Origin: Eggerthellaceae bacterium
Lineage (GTDB): Bacteria > Actinomycetota > Coriobacteriia > Coriobacteriales > Eggerthellaceae
Assembly: GCA_009782615.1 (NCBI GenBank)
Contig: WRIS01000006.1
Coordinates: forward strand, 1 to 64,000
DNA length: 64,000 nt
Direction of reading: 5' to 3'
Part shown: positions 48,896 through 57,243 of the stretch, in pieces
Position numbering within the stretch: the stretch's first letter is position 1
Layout: every line of letters starts with the position of its first letter
Made by a program: the position numbers and the translations under genes
Notes under the pieces: model-generated
The model's input: only the letters and a program-made list of their open reading frames with translations
Database searches by the model: none
Told to the model about the DNA's origin: nothing

Positions 48896-50152
48896 ATGGG
48901 ATTTATTCAAGCATTCTCAGGGGCACTTACGGGTATGTTAGCCGATCAATGGCTTGACTATCATATGGTCCCATCAGGTATTTCGCCAACAGCAGGCGTT
49001 TTCCCTGCCGTAAAGAAATCGACCGACGCAGGGCGTGGGTCAAATGTTTTAGCCAGCGACAACATCATCACCAACGGTTCACTGATTCTCGTACCCGAAA
49101 ACACCGCGCTTCTCACCTTTGAGAAGGGTGCCATAACGGGATTTATTGCTGAAGCGGGTGGGTATCAATACACCACCGATTCCGTTGCCGCTTCTTCATT
49201 ATTTTCAGGTGGCGGGCTGGTAAAAAGCGTGATTCAAAACTCTTGGGAACGTTTCAAATTCGGTGGCATTCCTGGAGACCAGCAGCTTGCGTTTTATGTC
49301 AACCTCAAAGAAATTCCCAACAATAAATTCGGGACTCAAGCCCCTCTTTATTGGATAGATTCAGTCATAAAGGCGCAGGTAGGCGCTGTAACACGCGGTT
49401 CTTACACGCTGAAAATCACCGACCCGATTGCGTTTGTCAAGAACTACGTGCCTGTACAACATCTTATCCAAGATGCTCGTCCGTTTGACTTTGCTGAAAT
49501 GAACCATCCGTCGGTAGAACAACTCTTCAACGAAGTTGTTCAATCGCTTTCTGCAGCATTTTCTCTCTATACCAACGAAGCAAACAAGAAAACTATGATG
49601 GACATCCAAGGCGACAGCGTCGGGTTTGTTCAATCGCTTTCTGCAGCCGTTGAAGAAAACTATAAGTGGACTGCCGAACGGGGTCTTACCATAGTTGCTG
49701 CTGCCTTGCTCGCAATCGAATACGACGAAGCAACCAGGGCGCTTTTCACCGACGTTCAAAAAGCCGATGCGCTCATGGGCGACCGCGGAAATTCCTTCTT
49801 GCAACAATCCGTCGCACGCGGCATCCAAGCAGCGGGCGAAGGTGAAGGCGGCGCGCTTGGTATCGGCATGATGGGAATGGGGCTTGGAGCAGCTGGCAAC
49901 ATGATGGGCGGACTCCAGCAACCATCAGGCATGGTCTCAGACGTGGCAGCGAACGCGGCTCCGCCAACGGGTGCCCCCGTTTCTGCCGCACCAGCACCAG
50001 CAGGCGCAGGCGTAGCGCCTGTTGACGCGCCTGCGGCAGCACCTGCTGATGATCCTTACGACAAGCTTACTCGCCTTAAAGGCTTGCTTGATTCAGGCGT
50101 TATCACCCAAGAAGATTTTGATACCGCAAAAAGCAATCTTTTAGGAATCTAA
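48896..50152 (+). CDS. SPFH-domain protein with SHOCT tail (YdjI/'virion core'-like)
   Basis: SPFH proteins scaffold membrane microdomains. This one resembles YdjI-type proteins, often named after a poxvirus core protein. The N-terminal ~300 residues hold the SPFH-like domain (NIITNGSLILVPENTALLTF, GGIPGDQQLAFYVNLKEIP). A Gly/Met-rich stretch (GIGMMGMGLGAAGNMMGG), a Pro/Ala linker and a C-terminal SHOCT helix pair (YDKLTRLKGLLDSGVITQEDF) follow. GGAAGGGG precedes the ATG at 48,896, so I reject the ATG five codons earlier that overlaps it. The next gene encodes a zinc-ribbon partner like YdjG. In Bacillus that module recruits a PspA-like protein; none is seen here. Confidence 0.86.
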   Translation: MGFIQAFSGALTGMLADQWLDYHMVPSGISPTAGVFPAVKKSTDAGRGSNVLASDNIITNGSLILVPENTALLTFEKGAITGFIAEAGGYQYTTDSVAASSLFSGGGLVKSVIQNSWERFKFGGIPGDQQLAFYVNLKEIPNNKFGTQAPLYWIDSVIKAQVGAVTRGSYTLKITDPIAFVKNYVPVQHLIQDARPFDFAEMNHPSVEQLFNEVVQSLSAAFSLYTNEANKKTMMDIQGDSVGFVQSLSAAVEENYKWTAERGLTIVAAALLAIEYDEATRALFTDVQKADALMGDRGNSFLQQSVARGIQAAGEGEGGALGIGMMGMGLGAAGNMMGGLQQPSGMVSDVAANAAPPTGAPVSAAPAPAGAGVAPVDAPAAAPADDPYDKLTRLKGLLDSGVITQEDFDTAKSNLLGI

Positions 50153-50161
50153 GCATCCGCG

Positions 50162-50269
50162 ATAAACGACCCGCGTGCTCTTGCGGCACGCGGGTCAAAC
50201 ACTTGGGTCGTTTATTAAACCTATCGAAAACCCGCTGCGGGTTTTGCGCTGAGCCAACGCTTGGGCTCA
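50162..50269 (+). promoter_or_regulatory. Array of competing hairpins between the SPFH and zinc-ribbon genes
   Basis: Four structures fit in 108 bases. GACCCGCGTGC/GCACGCGGGTC (50,168-50,196) is an 11-bp stem. ATAAACGACCC (50,162-50,172) can instead pair with GGGTCGTTTAT (50,205-50,215), using the same GACCC. AAAACCCG/CGGGTTTT (50,227-50,245) and TGAGCC/GGCTCA (50,250-50,269) follow. The shared strand gives a choice of folds, as in attenuators. The first stem may be partly a terminator, but no clean U-run follows. Confidence 0.5.
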
Positions 50270-50291
50270 ACAGAAGTTTCAGGAGTTTTTC

Positions 50292-51488
50292 GTGACTGAT
50301 GAAGCAACCATCATCAACACCGACAGCGGAAGGGCTGACGGTCTTAATCGGTGTCCCTCCTGCGGGTCAACCGATATTCTCACGCAGGCGGGTGGTCGTC
50401 TCCAATGTCAGTTTTGCCGCAATGTTTTTGACGCAATTGCAGCAATGCCGCCACCGACTACCGCACCCATCCTCCAAGTCGACGAGGACAGCGCTGCCGT
50501 AGCACCACCACTTGAAACGCATCACAGCGGCGCGGCCGATATATCAACCGACGCAAGCGCCCAAGTCACCATCAAATGCCAAGGTTGCGGAGCAGAAGTT
50601 GTAGTCGACACCAACGAGACTATGACGTCGCGCTGCCATTGGTGTCGCCAAGTTCTTTCCATCGAACACCAGATGCCCAATGGAGCAGTGCCTGACATCC
50701 TTTTACCGTTTTATCTCAGCAAAGAACAGGCACGCGCCTCAATCGACCAATTCGTCGGGCAACGTTCGTTTTTTGCCCACAAACAATTCAAGGCAGAATT
50801 CACCTCTGAAAACATTGTGGGGGTCTATTTCCCTTACTTTGTTGTCGATGCCAACGCCAAGAGCAATCTCAGCGGCACGGCGGGACACGTGGTGAGGACC
50901 TACACCATCGGAAGCAACGAAAATCGCAGAACCGTCTACGACATTGATATTTATCAAATCGGGCGCAATTTCGATATTGAAGTATCGGGGCTTACCGTTG
51001 AAGCAAGCGCCGAGCGGCGCAATATAAGCAACTCCCAAAACACCAACAATATCATCAACACCATCATGCCCTTCGATATTCAAAACGCCATCCCCTATAA
51101 CGGCAACTATCTGAAAGGTTTCACGTCAGAACGGCGCGACACCAACATTGACGAGATAAGAAATCTTGCCAATACACAAATGTATGACATCGCGCGCACC
51201 CAGGCAAATAGAACCGCGACCAAATACGATGCGGGTATTCGCTGGGAAAACGAAAATCTTGAAGCGACCAATGTTACCTGGCGAAGCGCTTATCTGCCTG
51301 TGTGGCTTTACTCATACCTCGAAGTCAAAAACGGCTCGCAGTTGCTGCATTACGTCGCCGTTAATGCGCGCACGGGAGAAACCATGGGGTCGGTTCCTAT
51401 CGCAAAAACACGCCTGTTCCTTGTGGCGGCAATCATAGAACTTATCGCTATCCCTCTGGGAATTATGCTTATTGTCTTTGGATCTTAG
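50292..51488 (+). CDS. Double zinc-ribbon membrane protein (YdjG-like)
   Basis: Two Cys4 zinc ribbons occur near the N-terminus: CPSCGSTDI ... CQFC (about 21-44) and CQGCGAEVV ... CHWC (about 97-117). A large beta-rich soluble domain and one C-terminal membrane helix (about 372-396) follow. Tail-anchored topology would keep most of it in the cytoplasm. AGGAG lies six bases before a GTG start. Similar TFIIB-type zinc-ribbon proteins are usually found beside SPFH/SHOCT proteins, as here. The role in membrane stress is inferred from that pairing; no enzyme motif is seen. Confidence 0.78.
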   Translation: MTDEATIINTDSGRADGLNRCPSCGSTDILTQAGGRLQCQFCRNVFDAIAAMPPPTTAPILQVDEDSAAVAPPLETHHSGAADISTDASAQVTIKCQGCGAEVVVDTNETMTSRCHWCRQVLSIEHQMPNGAVPDILLPFYLSKEQARASIDQFVGQRSFFAHKQFKAEFTSENIVGVYFPYFVVDANAKSNLSGTAGHVVRTYTIGSNENRRTVYDIDIYQIGRNFDIEVSGLTVEASAERRNISNSQNTNNIINTIMPFDIQNAIPYNGNYLKGFTSERRDTNIDEIRNLANTQMYDIARTQANRTATKYDAGIRWENENLEATNVTWRSAYLPVWLYSYLEVKNGSQLLHYVAVNARTGETMGSVPIAKTRLFLVAAIIELIAIPLGIMLIVFGS

Positions 51489-51501
51489 AGGGGGATTTCT
51501 T

Positions 51502-51549
51502 ATGAAGCAGCTATCAGTAAACAACTTAAGTAATCCGCAAAGAAGGTGA
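51502..51549 (+). CDS. Possible 15-residue leader peptide
   Basis: MKQLSVNNLSNPQRR is read from an ATG that follows AGAGGGGG by seven bases. Its TGA stop overlaps an ATG of the next gene as TGATG, so its translation could be coupled to that gene. The NPQRR end recalls the NPQRKFFG end of the downstream protein. It may be a real leader or a fragment of an older duplication. Confidence 0.35.
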   Translation: MKQLSVNNLSNPQRR

Positions 51550-51554
51550 TGGGC

Positions 51555-51818
51555 ATGGATGAATCTTCAGGTTTAGCGTTTCTTGGAATCCTTTTATTTT
51601 TGTCGGGTCCTATTTTTTACGCAATCATGTATAACCGCTATCGCAATATTAGAGAACGGCATTATCACGAAAGCGAAACACCTGTTCAAATGAATAATTT
51701 GCAGGTATATGACAAGCTTATCCACAGACAAACCCGCCAAAGCACCAACAGGATAACTGGGGCCAATTCCACGCGGGTAAACGGAACTCTCAATCCTCAA
51801 AGAAAGTTCTTCGGTTAA
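51555..51818 (+). CDS. Small single-pass membrane protein (88 aa)
   Basis: A membrane helix at about residues 6-24 (LAFLGILLFLSGPIFYAIM) is followed by a basic, Asn/Arg/Thr-rich tail ending NPQRKFFG. I do not recognise a family. Three starts lie close together: GTG 51,546, ATG 51,549 and ATG 51,555; AGAAGG is best spaced for the last. It follows the zinc-ribbon gene and probably belongs to the same unit, perhaps as a membrane partner. Convergent with the diguanylate cyclase gene 54 bases away. Confidence 0.6.
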   Translation: MDESSGLAFLGILLFLSGPIFYAIMYNRYRNIRERHYHESETPVQMNNLQVYDKLIHRQTRQSTNRITGANSTRVNGTLNPQRKFFG

Positions 51819-51872
51819 TCTCGCCTAAGGTTCTTTTGCCAGAGTCTCTGTTCGGACGTCTTGGTTGGGCGC

Positions 51873-53600
51873 TTACTCAGGAGCTTGTTCGGGAGCGTTT
51901 TCAGGTGCTTGTTCGGGGACTTGGTTTGAACCTTCATTTGCAATGAGATATTCTTCGTCGCTGATGTGCCCCGCCGAATTGACAGAAGCACGGTCTTGAA
52001 TAATTTCTTTATCAGGCAAAAGACCACTGCTCCTGAATTGATACAAGACCTTCTTTTGTGCATACATCATCGCGTCGGCTTCTGAGAGTACCTCGTTGTA
52101 AGATTGGTCGACCGAATCCATCACGGCATAGCCCCACGAAAGGCTTGGCGAACCAAACACCTCGTGCTTGACCTGTTCGCACAGGGCCGCGGTCGCTTTG
52201 ATGAAGGATTCAGCAACTTCTTTGCTTCCCCGAGGCAAGAGCAAGACAAATTCATCCCCACCAACGCGCGCAACAAAGGCGTTTTCGTCAACAGCTTGGG
52301 AAATGATGTCTGAAACAATCGTAAGTAAGCGATCGCCGACTAAATGTCCGTGAGTGTCGTTGATTTGCTTGAGATGATTCACATCGCCTACCAAAATCAA
52401 CAGCGGCATATTTTCTGCCTTTATGGTCTCTGAAACATGCGTGATGTAGGCGTTGCGGTTGTAAAGTTTGGTAAGCGTATCGAGGTACGCAATTTCTTCA
52501 AAGTAGCGAAGCGTAGTATAGATGGGAGAAACTTCCGTAACCTCTACGATGTAGCCGAAGTGCTTCTTTGTTGTTTTGGCTTCATGGATTTGCAGCAAGA
52601 AGTGCATTTCTTGTTCGTCGGTCATAAGGGTGAGGATGTTTTCGTTGTGGGGCGAAACGCGATAGCCGCCTTCTGCAAGCAATCGCTGACGATAGGCTTC
52701 GAACGATTCTCTGAACAGGGGTTTTAGCAAAGGAATTTCTTTCCCTGAGCCTTTTTTATTCCAGTCCAAGATGCGCATAGTGCGGCTGAGCACCAAAATG
52801 GTGGTCGCTAAAGAACCCACCACGAATTCGCGTGAAGTTACAATAACGTCAGATGCGGGCATAAATCGCAACGCTTCGAAAAGCGGATAGAGTACGCAGA
52901 AAAAGACGACAGGAGCGGCAAGCAGCAAGACTATGTTCAGCGCTTCGGTTTGAGGAAGAAGCGGGGCGATTTGCTCATGCCAAAGAAAGCTGAGCGTTAC
53001 GAAGAAAACGAGCATGGAAATGCTGAAAAGCATGAAACGGGTGGAGCGCTTCATGCGCGGAGGCATATGATAAAACACGTTAAAACAAAGAAGATACGCC
53101 TTCACTAAAACGGCGATGGCATACACGAAAAAGATGAACTTAGAGTATTGTTGAGCATGATAGGCAGCCACAAAACTATTGATGGCTTGCGGGAAAAAGG
53201 TATCCTGAAGAAGCATTACGATGAGAAAAGCGGGGGGCACAAAGAGAAGAACAAAGACGAGCGGTCCTTTGTTCTTATAAGAAACCTGTTGCCAAACGTG
53301 AAGGCACAGCAAAGCTGGGGTGAGATACATTCCAATGTTGCTGAGCGCTTTGAACGTTTGAGCAAAAGACCCTTCGGCAAAAAACGAAAGAGCCGAAAAA
53401 AGCGCCCACACGAAAACCGCCGCACACAGCCAAATGAAATACGTACAATCCCAAAGCTTTTTCACGCGTTTGCGCAAGGCAAACAAAAGAAAAATAAGAG
53501 CGAACAGGCAAAGAAGCCCAAAAGAGACCTTGCTCAAAAGATTTCCGCTGAAGAGGAAATCAGGAAACTGAGAAGTAACGCTTTGAAGCGAACTGTCCAT
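51873..53600 (-). CDS. 7TM-type diguanylate cyclase
   Basis: GGDEF enzymes make c-di-GMP from GTP. The first ~230 residues hold seven or so membrane helices like the HisKA_7TM sensory region. A PAS-like linker (about 260-360) and then a GGDEF domain follow (LDTLTKLYNRNAYI; VGDVNHLKQINDTHGHLVGD; RVGGDEFVLLL) with the active-site motif intact. No RxxD inhibitory site is obvious. The last residues are Pro/Glu/Ala repeats (PEQAPENAPEQAPE). The ATG at 53,600 has AAAGG at good spacing; a GTG two codons upstream overlaps it. No EAL or PilZ protein is in the window, so targets are unknown. Confidence 0.9.
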   Translation of the reverse strand: MDSSLQSVTSQFPDFLFSGNLLSKVSFGLLCLFALIFLLFALRKRVKKLWDCTYFIWLCAAVFVWALFSALSFFAEGSFAQTFKALSNIGMYLTPALLCLHVWQQVSYKNKGPLVFVLLFVPPAFLIVMLLQDTFFPQAINSFVAAYHAQQYSKFIFFVYAIAVLVKAYLLCFNVFYHMPPRMKRSTRFMLFSISMLVFFVTLSFLWHEQIAPLLPQTEALNIVLLLAAPVVFFCVLYPLFEALRFMPASDVIVTSREFVVGSLATTILVLSRTMRILDWNKKGSGKEIPLLKPLFRESFEAYRQRLLAEGGYRVSPHNENILTLMTDEQEMHFLLQIHEAKTTKKHFGYIVEVTEVSPIYTTLRYFEEIAYLDTLTKLYNRNAYITHVSETIKAENMPLLILVGDVNHLKQINDTHGHLVGDRLLTIVSDIISQAVDENAFVARVGGDEFVLLLPRGSKEVAESFIKATAALCEQVKHEVFGSPSLSWGYAVMDSVDQSYNEVLSEADAMMYAQKKVLYQFRSSGLLPDKEIIQDRASVNSAGHISDEEYLIANEGSNQVPEQAPENAPEQAPE

Positions 53601-53890
53601 GGGCACCTTTTCTTCAAAGAATCATTGCTGAGGGAGCAAAAAACTCACACGGAAAACTCCCCAAGAATTCCTCTATTACCACCTTTGTTTGTCCATTATA
53701 TGATTAAACGCTTCTTTTCAGCAATAAAAATCGGATATAAACAAGTCAACTATTGCCTAACACACAGGTAAAACGCATGGAAATCTGTTATTGTTGCGAG
53801 TGATTCAACCCCTCAATGGTAAGATTGTTTCGATGCATCATCCAAGGGTACTTGCCTGAGCTACGTTGACGCAAGAGGGAAAGGTGGGGT

Positions 53891-55717
53891 GTGCAGGCTT
53901 CCAAAAATCGATATATTCCTGCGCTTGACGGCTTAAGAGCCTTCGCCGTTCTTTCTGTTATTGTCTATCATTTCGGATTTCGCTGGGCATCAGGTGGTTT
54001 ATTAGGCGTAACCATCTTTTTTGTTCTTTCGGGATACCTCATCACCAGCCTTTTGCTGAGCGAATTCGCACAAACCAAAACGATAGATTTGAAAGCGTTT
54101 TGGATGAGAAGAGCCAAGCGGCTTTTTCCTGCAATAGTTTTCCTTATTGCCTGCACCATAGTGCTGTGCGCTCTTTTCAGCCAAAATCTTCTCACCAAAA
54201 TGCGCCCCGACATACCTTCCGCGCTGTTCTTTTACAGTAACTGGTGGTATATCTTTCGTGACGTGTCTTATTTTGAGACCTTAGGTGCTCCTTCTCCTCT
54301 CACACATTTTTGGTCGCTGGCAATTGAAGAACAGTTCTACTTAATTTGGCCGCCAGTTCTTTTCTTCCTCTTCAGCAAAAAGACACGCAAGAGAACTATT
54401 ATGCGCATCATCCTTGTTTTGATTATCGCTTCGGTAGTCCTCATGGCAATTCTTTATAGCCCCAACGCCGACCCGAGCCGTGTTTATTACGGAACCGACA
54501 CGCGGGCTTTTTCGCTGCTCATCGGGGTGTTGTTGGCGTTTGTTTGGTCGGGCAAGCGAAGGCGCGAAGCACGCCATTCCAACCCTTCACTTCGGGGAAC
54601 TATTGTCATCAACACGGTTGGTATAGGTGCGTTTATTGGTCTCGTTGCCATGGTGGTATTTGCGAGCGGATTTTCTCCTCTCATGTATCGAGGGGGCATT
54701 TTGTTCGCTTCGCTCTTGACCGCTGTGCTCATTGCCGCGCTCATTCACCCCAAGAGCGTCATTGCAAAAGCGGCTGCGATTCCGCCTTTAGTGTGGATTG
54801 GGAAATGCTCTTATGGCATGTATCTGTGGCACTACCCCATCATCTTGTTGATGACGCCTGCAAATTTTACGGGCGAACGTGCCTGGTGGTTCTATCTTTT
54901 GCAGCTGGCACTTATCTTTGGCATTTCTTTCTTTTCCTATCGCTTCATCGAAAACCCCATCCGAAAAGGTGCTCTGGGAAAGTTTTGGACAGACATATCG
55001 GAAAGAAGCATCGGTCTTTTCAAGGCTTCAAAAAAGCGCTTTGTTCCCTTGGTTTCTACGACGGCTCTTCTTGCGTGCGCAACGGTGCTGTTCGTTATCA
55101 TAGAACCAACGCCTTCAGCAGATTTTCTGACAGCGCAAGGTAACATGGCGGGCACTAACCGCTTGGGTCAGCCCAAAGACCTAGCCTTTGTGGACGAAAC
55201 CATTCAAGCAGCAACGGATAACCCTCTTGAACGGGGCATTTTGTTGATTGGTGATTCTGTTGCCCTCGGTGCTTCCCCGCTTTTAGAAGCAACCTTTCCG
55301 AATAGCATCATTGATGCTGATGTTTCGCGGCAGCTTTACGAAGGGCATCTTGCCTATGAGGAGCATATCGGACTTGGTGAAGAACGAGATATTGTTGTTT
55401 TCGTGCTGGGGACCAATGGCGTGGCTGTTGATGACCAAATTGACTACCTCATGGGTTTTGTCGGTGCGGAAAAGGCCGTGTTCTTCGTCAACACGAGAAG
55501 CCCGCAATTTTGGGTGCCCACCACCAATGACACGCTCAATCGAGCGACAGAACGCTACGAGAACACCCACGTCATTGACTGGTTCTCTCTTTCAGCAGGA
55601 CATGACGATTGGCTTGTGGACGACGGGATTCATCTTACGGAAGAGGGTGTGGAAGCCTTCGTTGAAATGATTCGCACCGCCCTTGACCCCCCGAAGCAAA
55701 ACGAAACAAAGCAATAA
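53891..55717 (+). CDS. OatA-like membrane acyltransferase with SGNH domain
   Basis: Two-domain O-acetyltransferases modify peptidoglycan or other envelope glycans and give lysozyme resistance. The N-terminal acyltransferase_3 domain has about ten helices and the RYIPALDGLRAFAVLSVIVYHF and FWSLAIEEQFYLIWPP motifs. The C-terminal extracytoplasmic SGNH domain has LLIGDSVALGAS (nucleophile Ser), VFVLGTNG (Gly/Asn) and DDGIHLTEEG (catalytic Asp/His). At 608 residues it is full length. The start is GTG after AAAGGTGGG. It diverges from the GGDEF gene and is followed by a hairpin and tRNA-Pro. Acceptor identity cannot be read from the sequence. Confidence 0.9.
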   Translation: MQASKNRYIPALDGLRAFAVLSVIVYHFGFRWASGGLLGVTIFFVLSGYLITSLLLSEFAQTKTIDLKAFWMRRAKRLFPAIVFLIACTIVLCALFSQNLLTKMRPDIPSALFFYSNWWYIFRDVSYFETLGAPSPLTHFWSLAIEEQFYLIWPPVLFFLFSKKTRKRTIMRIILVLIIASVVLMAILYSPNADPSRVYYGTDTRAFSLLIGVLLAFVWSGKRRREARHSNPSLRGTIVINTVGIGAFIGLVAMVVFASGFSPLMYRGGILFASLLTAVLIAALIHPKSVIAKAAAIPPLVWIGKCSYGMYLWHYPIILLMTPANFTGERAWWFYLLQLALIFGISFFSYRFIENPIRKGALGKFWTDISERSIGLFKASKKRFVPLVSTTALLACATVLFVIIEPTPSADFLTAQGNMAGTNRLGQPKDLAFVDETIQAATDNPLERGILLIGDSVALGASPLLEATFPNSIIDADVSRQLYEGHLAYEEHIGLGEERDIVVFVLGTNGVAVDDQIDYLMGFVGAEKAVFFVNTRSPQFWVPTTNDTLNRATERYENTHVIDWFSLSAGHDDWLVDDGIHLTEEGVEAFVEMIRTALDPPKQNETKQ

Positions 55718-55769
55718 AAAATTTTACCGCGCTAATGAACGAAGTAGTAAAATTTCGTAACCTAACGCA

Positions 55770-55804
55770 TTTGGGGATAGTCACCTTTGGTGACTATCCC
55801 CAAA
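55770..55804. terminator. 16-bp perfect hairpin abutting tRNA-Pro
   Basis: TTTGGGGATAGTCACC and GGTGACTATCCCCAAA form a perfect stem with a TTT loop. It sits 52 bases past the acyltransferase stop and directly touches the encoded CCA end of the tRNA gene on the other strand. No T-run follows on either strand, so it may act as a bidirectional terminator or a tRNA 3'-processing barrier. Confidence 0.5.
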
Positions 55805-55881
55805 TGGTCGGGTTGACAAGATTTGAACTTGCGACCTCTGCGTCCCGAACGCAGCGCTCTACCAAACTGAGCCACAACCCG
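55805..55881 (-). tRNA. tRNA-Pro (anticodon CGG)
   Basis: The minus strand folds as a 77-nt cloverleaf. The acceptor stem is CGGGTTG/CAACCCG with discriminator A and an encoded CCA. A GCTC/GAGC D stem and a TTCAAAT T-loop are present. The anticodon stem CTGCG/CGCAG closes the loop TTCGGGA, giving anticodon CGG (codon CCG). Confidence 0.95.
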
Positions 55882-55990
55882 AACTCATAAATATCGCTGC
55901 GAAAAGCAGCGACAGTAATAGTAACACAATTTATTATATAACCGTAAGGGACTTTTTCGTGAATCCTCAGGTGAAGATTCACCTGTGCAA

Positions 55991-57070
55991 TTAGAAACGA
56001 TAGGCGCGCGTAAACTGAGGAGAAGAACCGTAGCAAATGCCATACTGTTCGTTTGCTGCATGAACATACGAGGACCCACCAGCAGCAGCACAAATTCCCA
56101 CATGTTCAGGCTGCCAAAGAATGTCGCCTGGCTGTGATTCAGAAACCGCAAACCAGCCGCCCCCATACCCGTAGGTAGAACGCGGAGGAATGCTGTGCCC
56201 TGTGCGCATGCAGCAATACCAGACAAGACCCGAACAATCAAAACCAACCGAAGGATCTGCAGCACCCCACACATAGGGAAGTCCGATATACTTTACGGCT
56301 TCGCTTAAGATGTCGCCTGCGGGCGGACCAAAATCAGCCGCATTGGCAGGAGGTCTGGTTCCGTTACTACCTGGTCGTTGGCGAGAAATTTCCACGGCGG
56401 CAGCAGCGGCGGCGGCAGCCTCTTGTTCTTTGATGATAAGCGCTAAGACTTCGGCATCCAAGCTATCGAGAAGTCCTTGATAGTGCGCAGCAGCAGCTTC
56501 GGTTTCCTCTTTCGCCTTTTTGGCTTCCTCGGTCTTTTCAGCAGCCAGTTTTTCTTGCTTGGAATATTCTTCTTTTGTAGCTTCTAATTCTTCGCGAAGC
56601 GTTTTTGCTTCTGAAACCATTGACGCATCTTCAACGTTCATTTTGTTGAGAATGTCCCAGTTGGTAACGAATTCTTCAAAACTTGTTGCGGCAAAAATGA
56701 TATCGAGGAAGGTTGAACTCCCGCTACGATACATGCTGCGGGCGCGTATTCCAAGCCTGCCTTGAAGGGCGCCAATTTTCGCGGTGGTGGTATTGATGCC
56801 TTCTTGCGCTTCTTCCATGGCGAGCAGGGCTGCGTCATGGGCATCAAGCGCTGCACCGTAAATGTTTGATTTTTCCAGCAGTTCTGCTTTGAGGATTTCA
56901 ACTTGGTGGCGAACCGCGTCGGCTTCGGCTTGTTTTTCTGCCGCAGTCGGAACCGCATAGGCAAGAGAAGGACGAAGAAGGGAAGAAAGTGAAGTTAGGG
57001 AAGCGAAACTGAATACGGCGGCACCGCCAATAAATGCTCTTCTGTTTATCAAAAGCTTTCGCTCCTGCAT
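55991..57070 (-). CDS. Tat-exported NlpC/P60 peptidoglycan hydrolase (paralogue 1)
   Basis: Secreted NlpC/P60 enzymes cut stem-peptide bonds in peptidoglycan. The signal peptide contains INRRAFIGG, a twin-arginine motif, and ends near AYA. A long coiled coil follows (about residues 40-215), including the LGIRARSMYRSG segment seen in many such hydrolases. After an Ala/Glu-rich helix and a short linker comes the catalytic domain: YVWGAADPSVGFDCSGLVWY with the nucleophile Cys, then GDILWQPEHVGI and YVHAAN. The ATG at 57,070 is used because an upstream TTG would only lengthen the leader. A second paralogue is 173 bases upstream. Coiled coils in this family often respond to FtsEX-type regulators; none is here. 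Confidence 0.92.
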   Translation of the reverse strand: MQERKLLINRRAFIGGAAVFSFASLTSLSSLLRPSLAYAVPTAAEKQAEADAVRHQVEILKAELLEKSNIYGAALDAHDAALLAMEEAQEGINTTTAKIGALQGRLGIRARSMYRSGSSTFLDIIFAATSFEEFVTNWDILNKMNVEDASMVSEAKTLREELEATKEEYSKQEKLAAEKTEEAKKAKEETEAAAAHYQGLLDSLDAEVLALIIKEQEAAAAAAAAVEISRQRPGSNGTRPPANAADFGPPAGDILSEAVKYIGLPYVWGAADPSVGFDCSGLVWYCCMRTGHSIPPRSTYGYGGGWFAVSESQPGDILWQPEHVGICAAAGGSSYVHAANEQYGICYGSSPQFTRAYRF

Positions 57071-57243
57071 AAAACGAATCCCCTCTTCAACAACGCTTGC
57101 TTTGCGCAAGGAATATAGGATACCAGAATCCTTTGCGTACGCATACCTTCATAACAAAAGATGTCATAGGATGCCCATATCCTGACACCCTTTTCTGTGA
57201 TATTTCTTGCTTTGTTTTAGAGCAGTAGCGTTTTAGGTGCTGC

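Noticed and set aside
55770-55881. A genomic island attachment site at tRNA-Pro.
   Set aside because: No integrase and no second copy of the tRNA 3' end were seen in the window; only the hairpin is noted.
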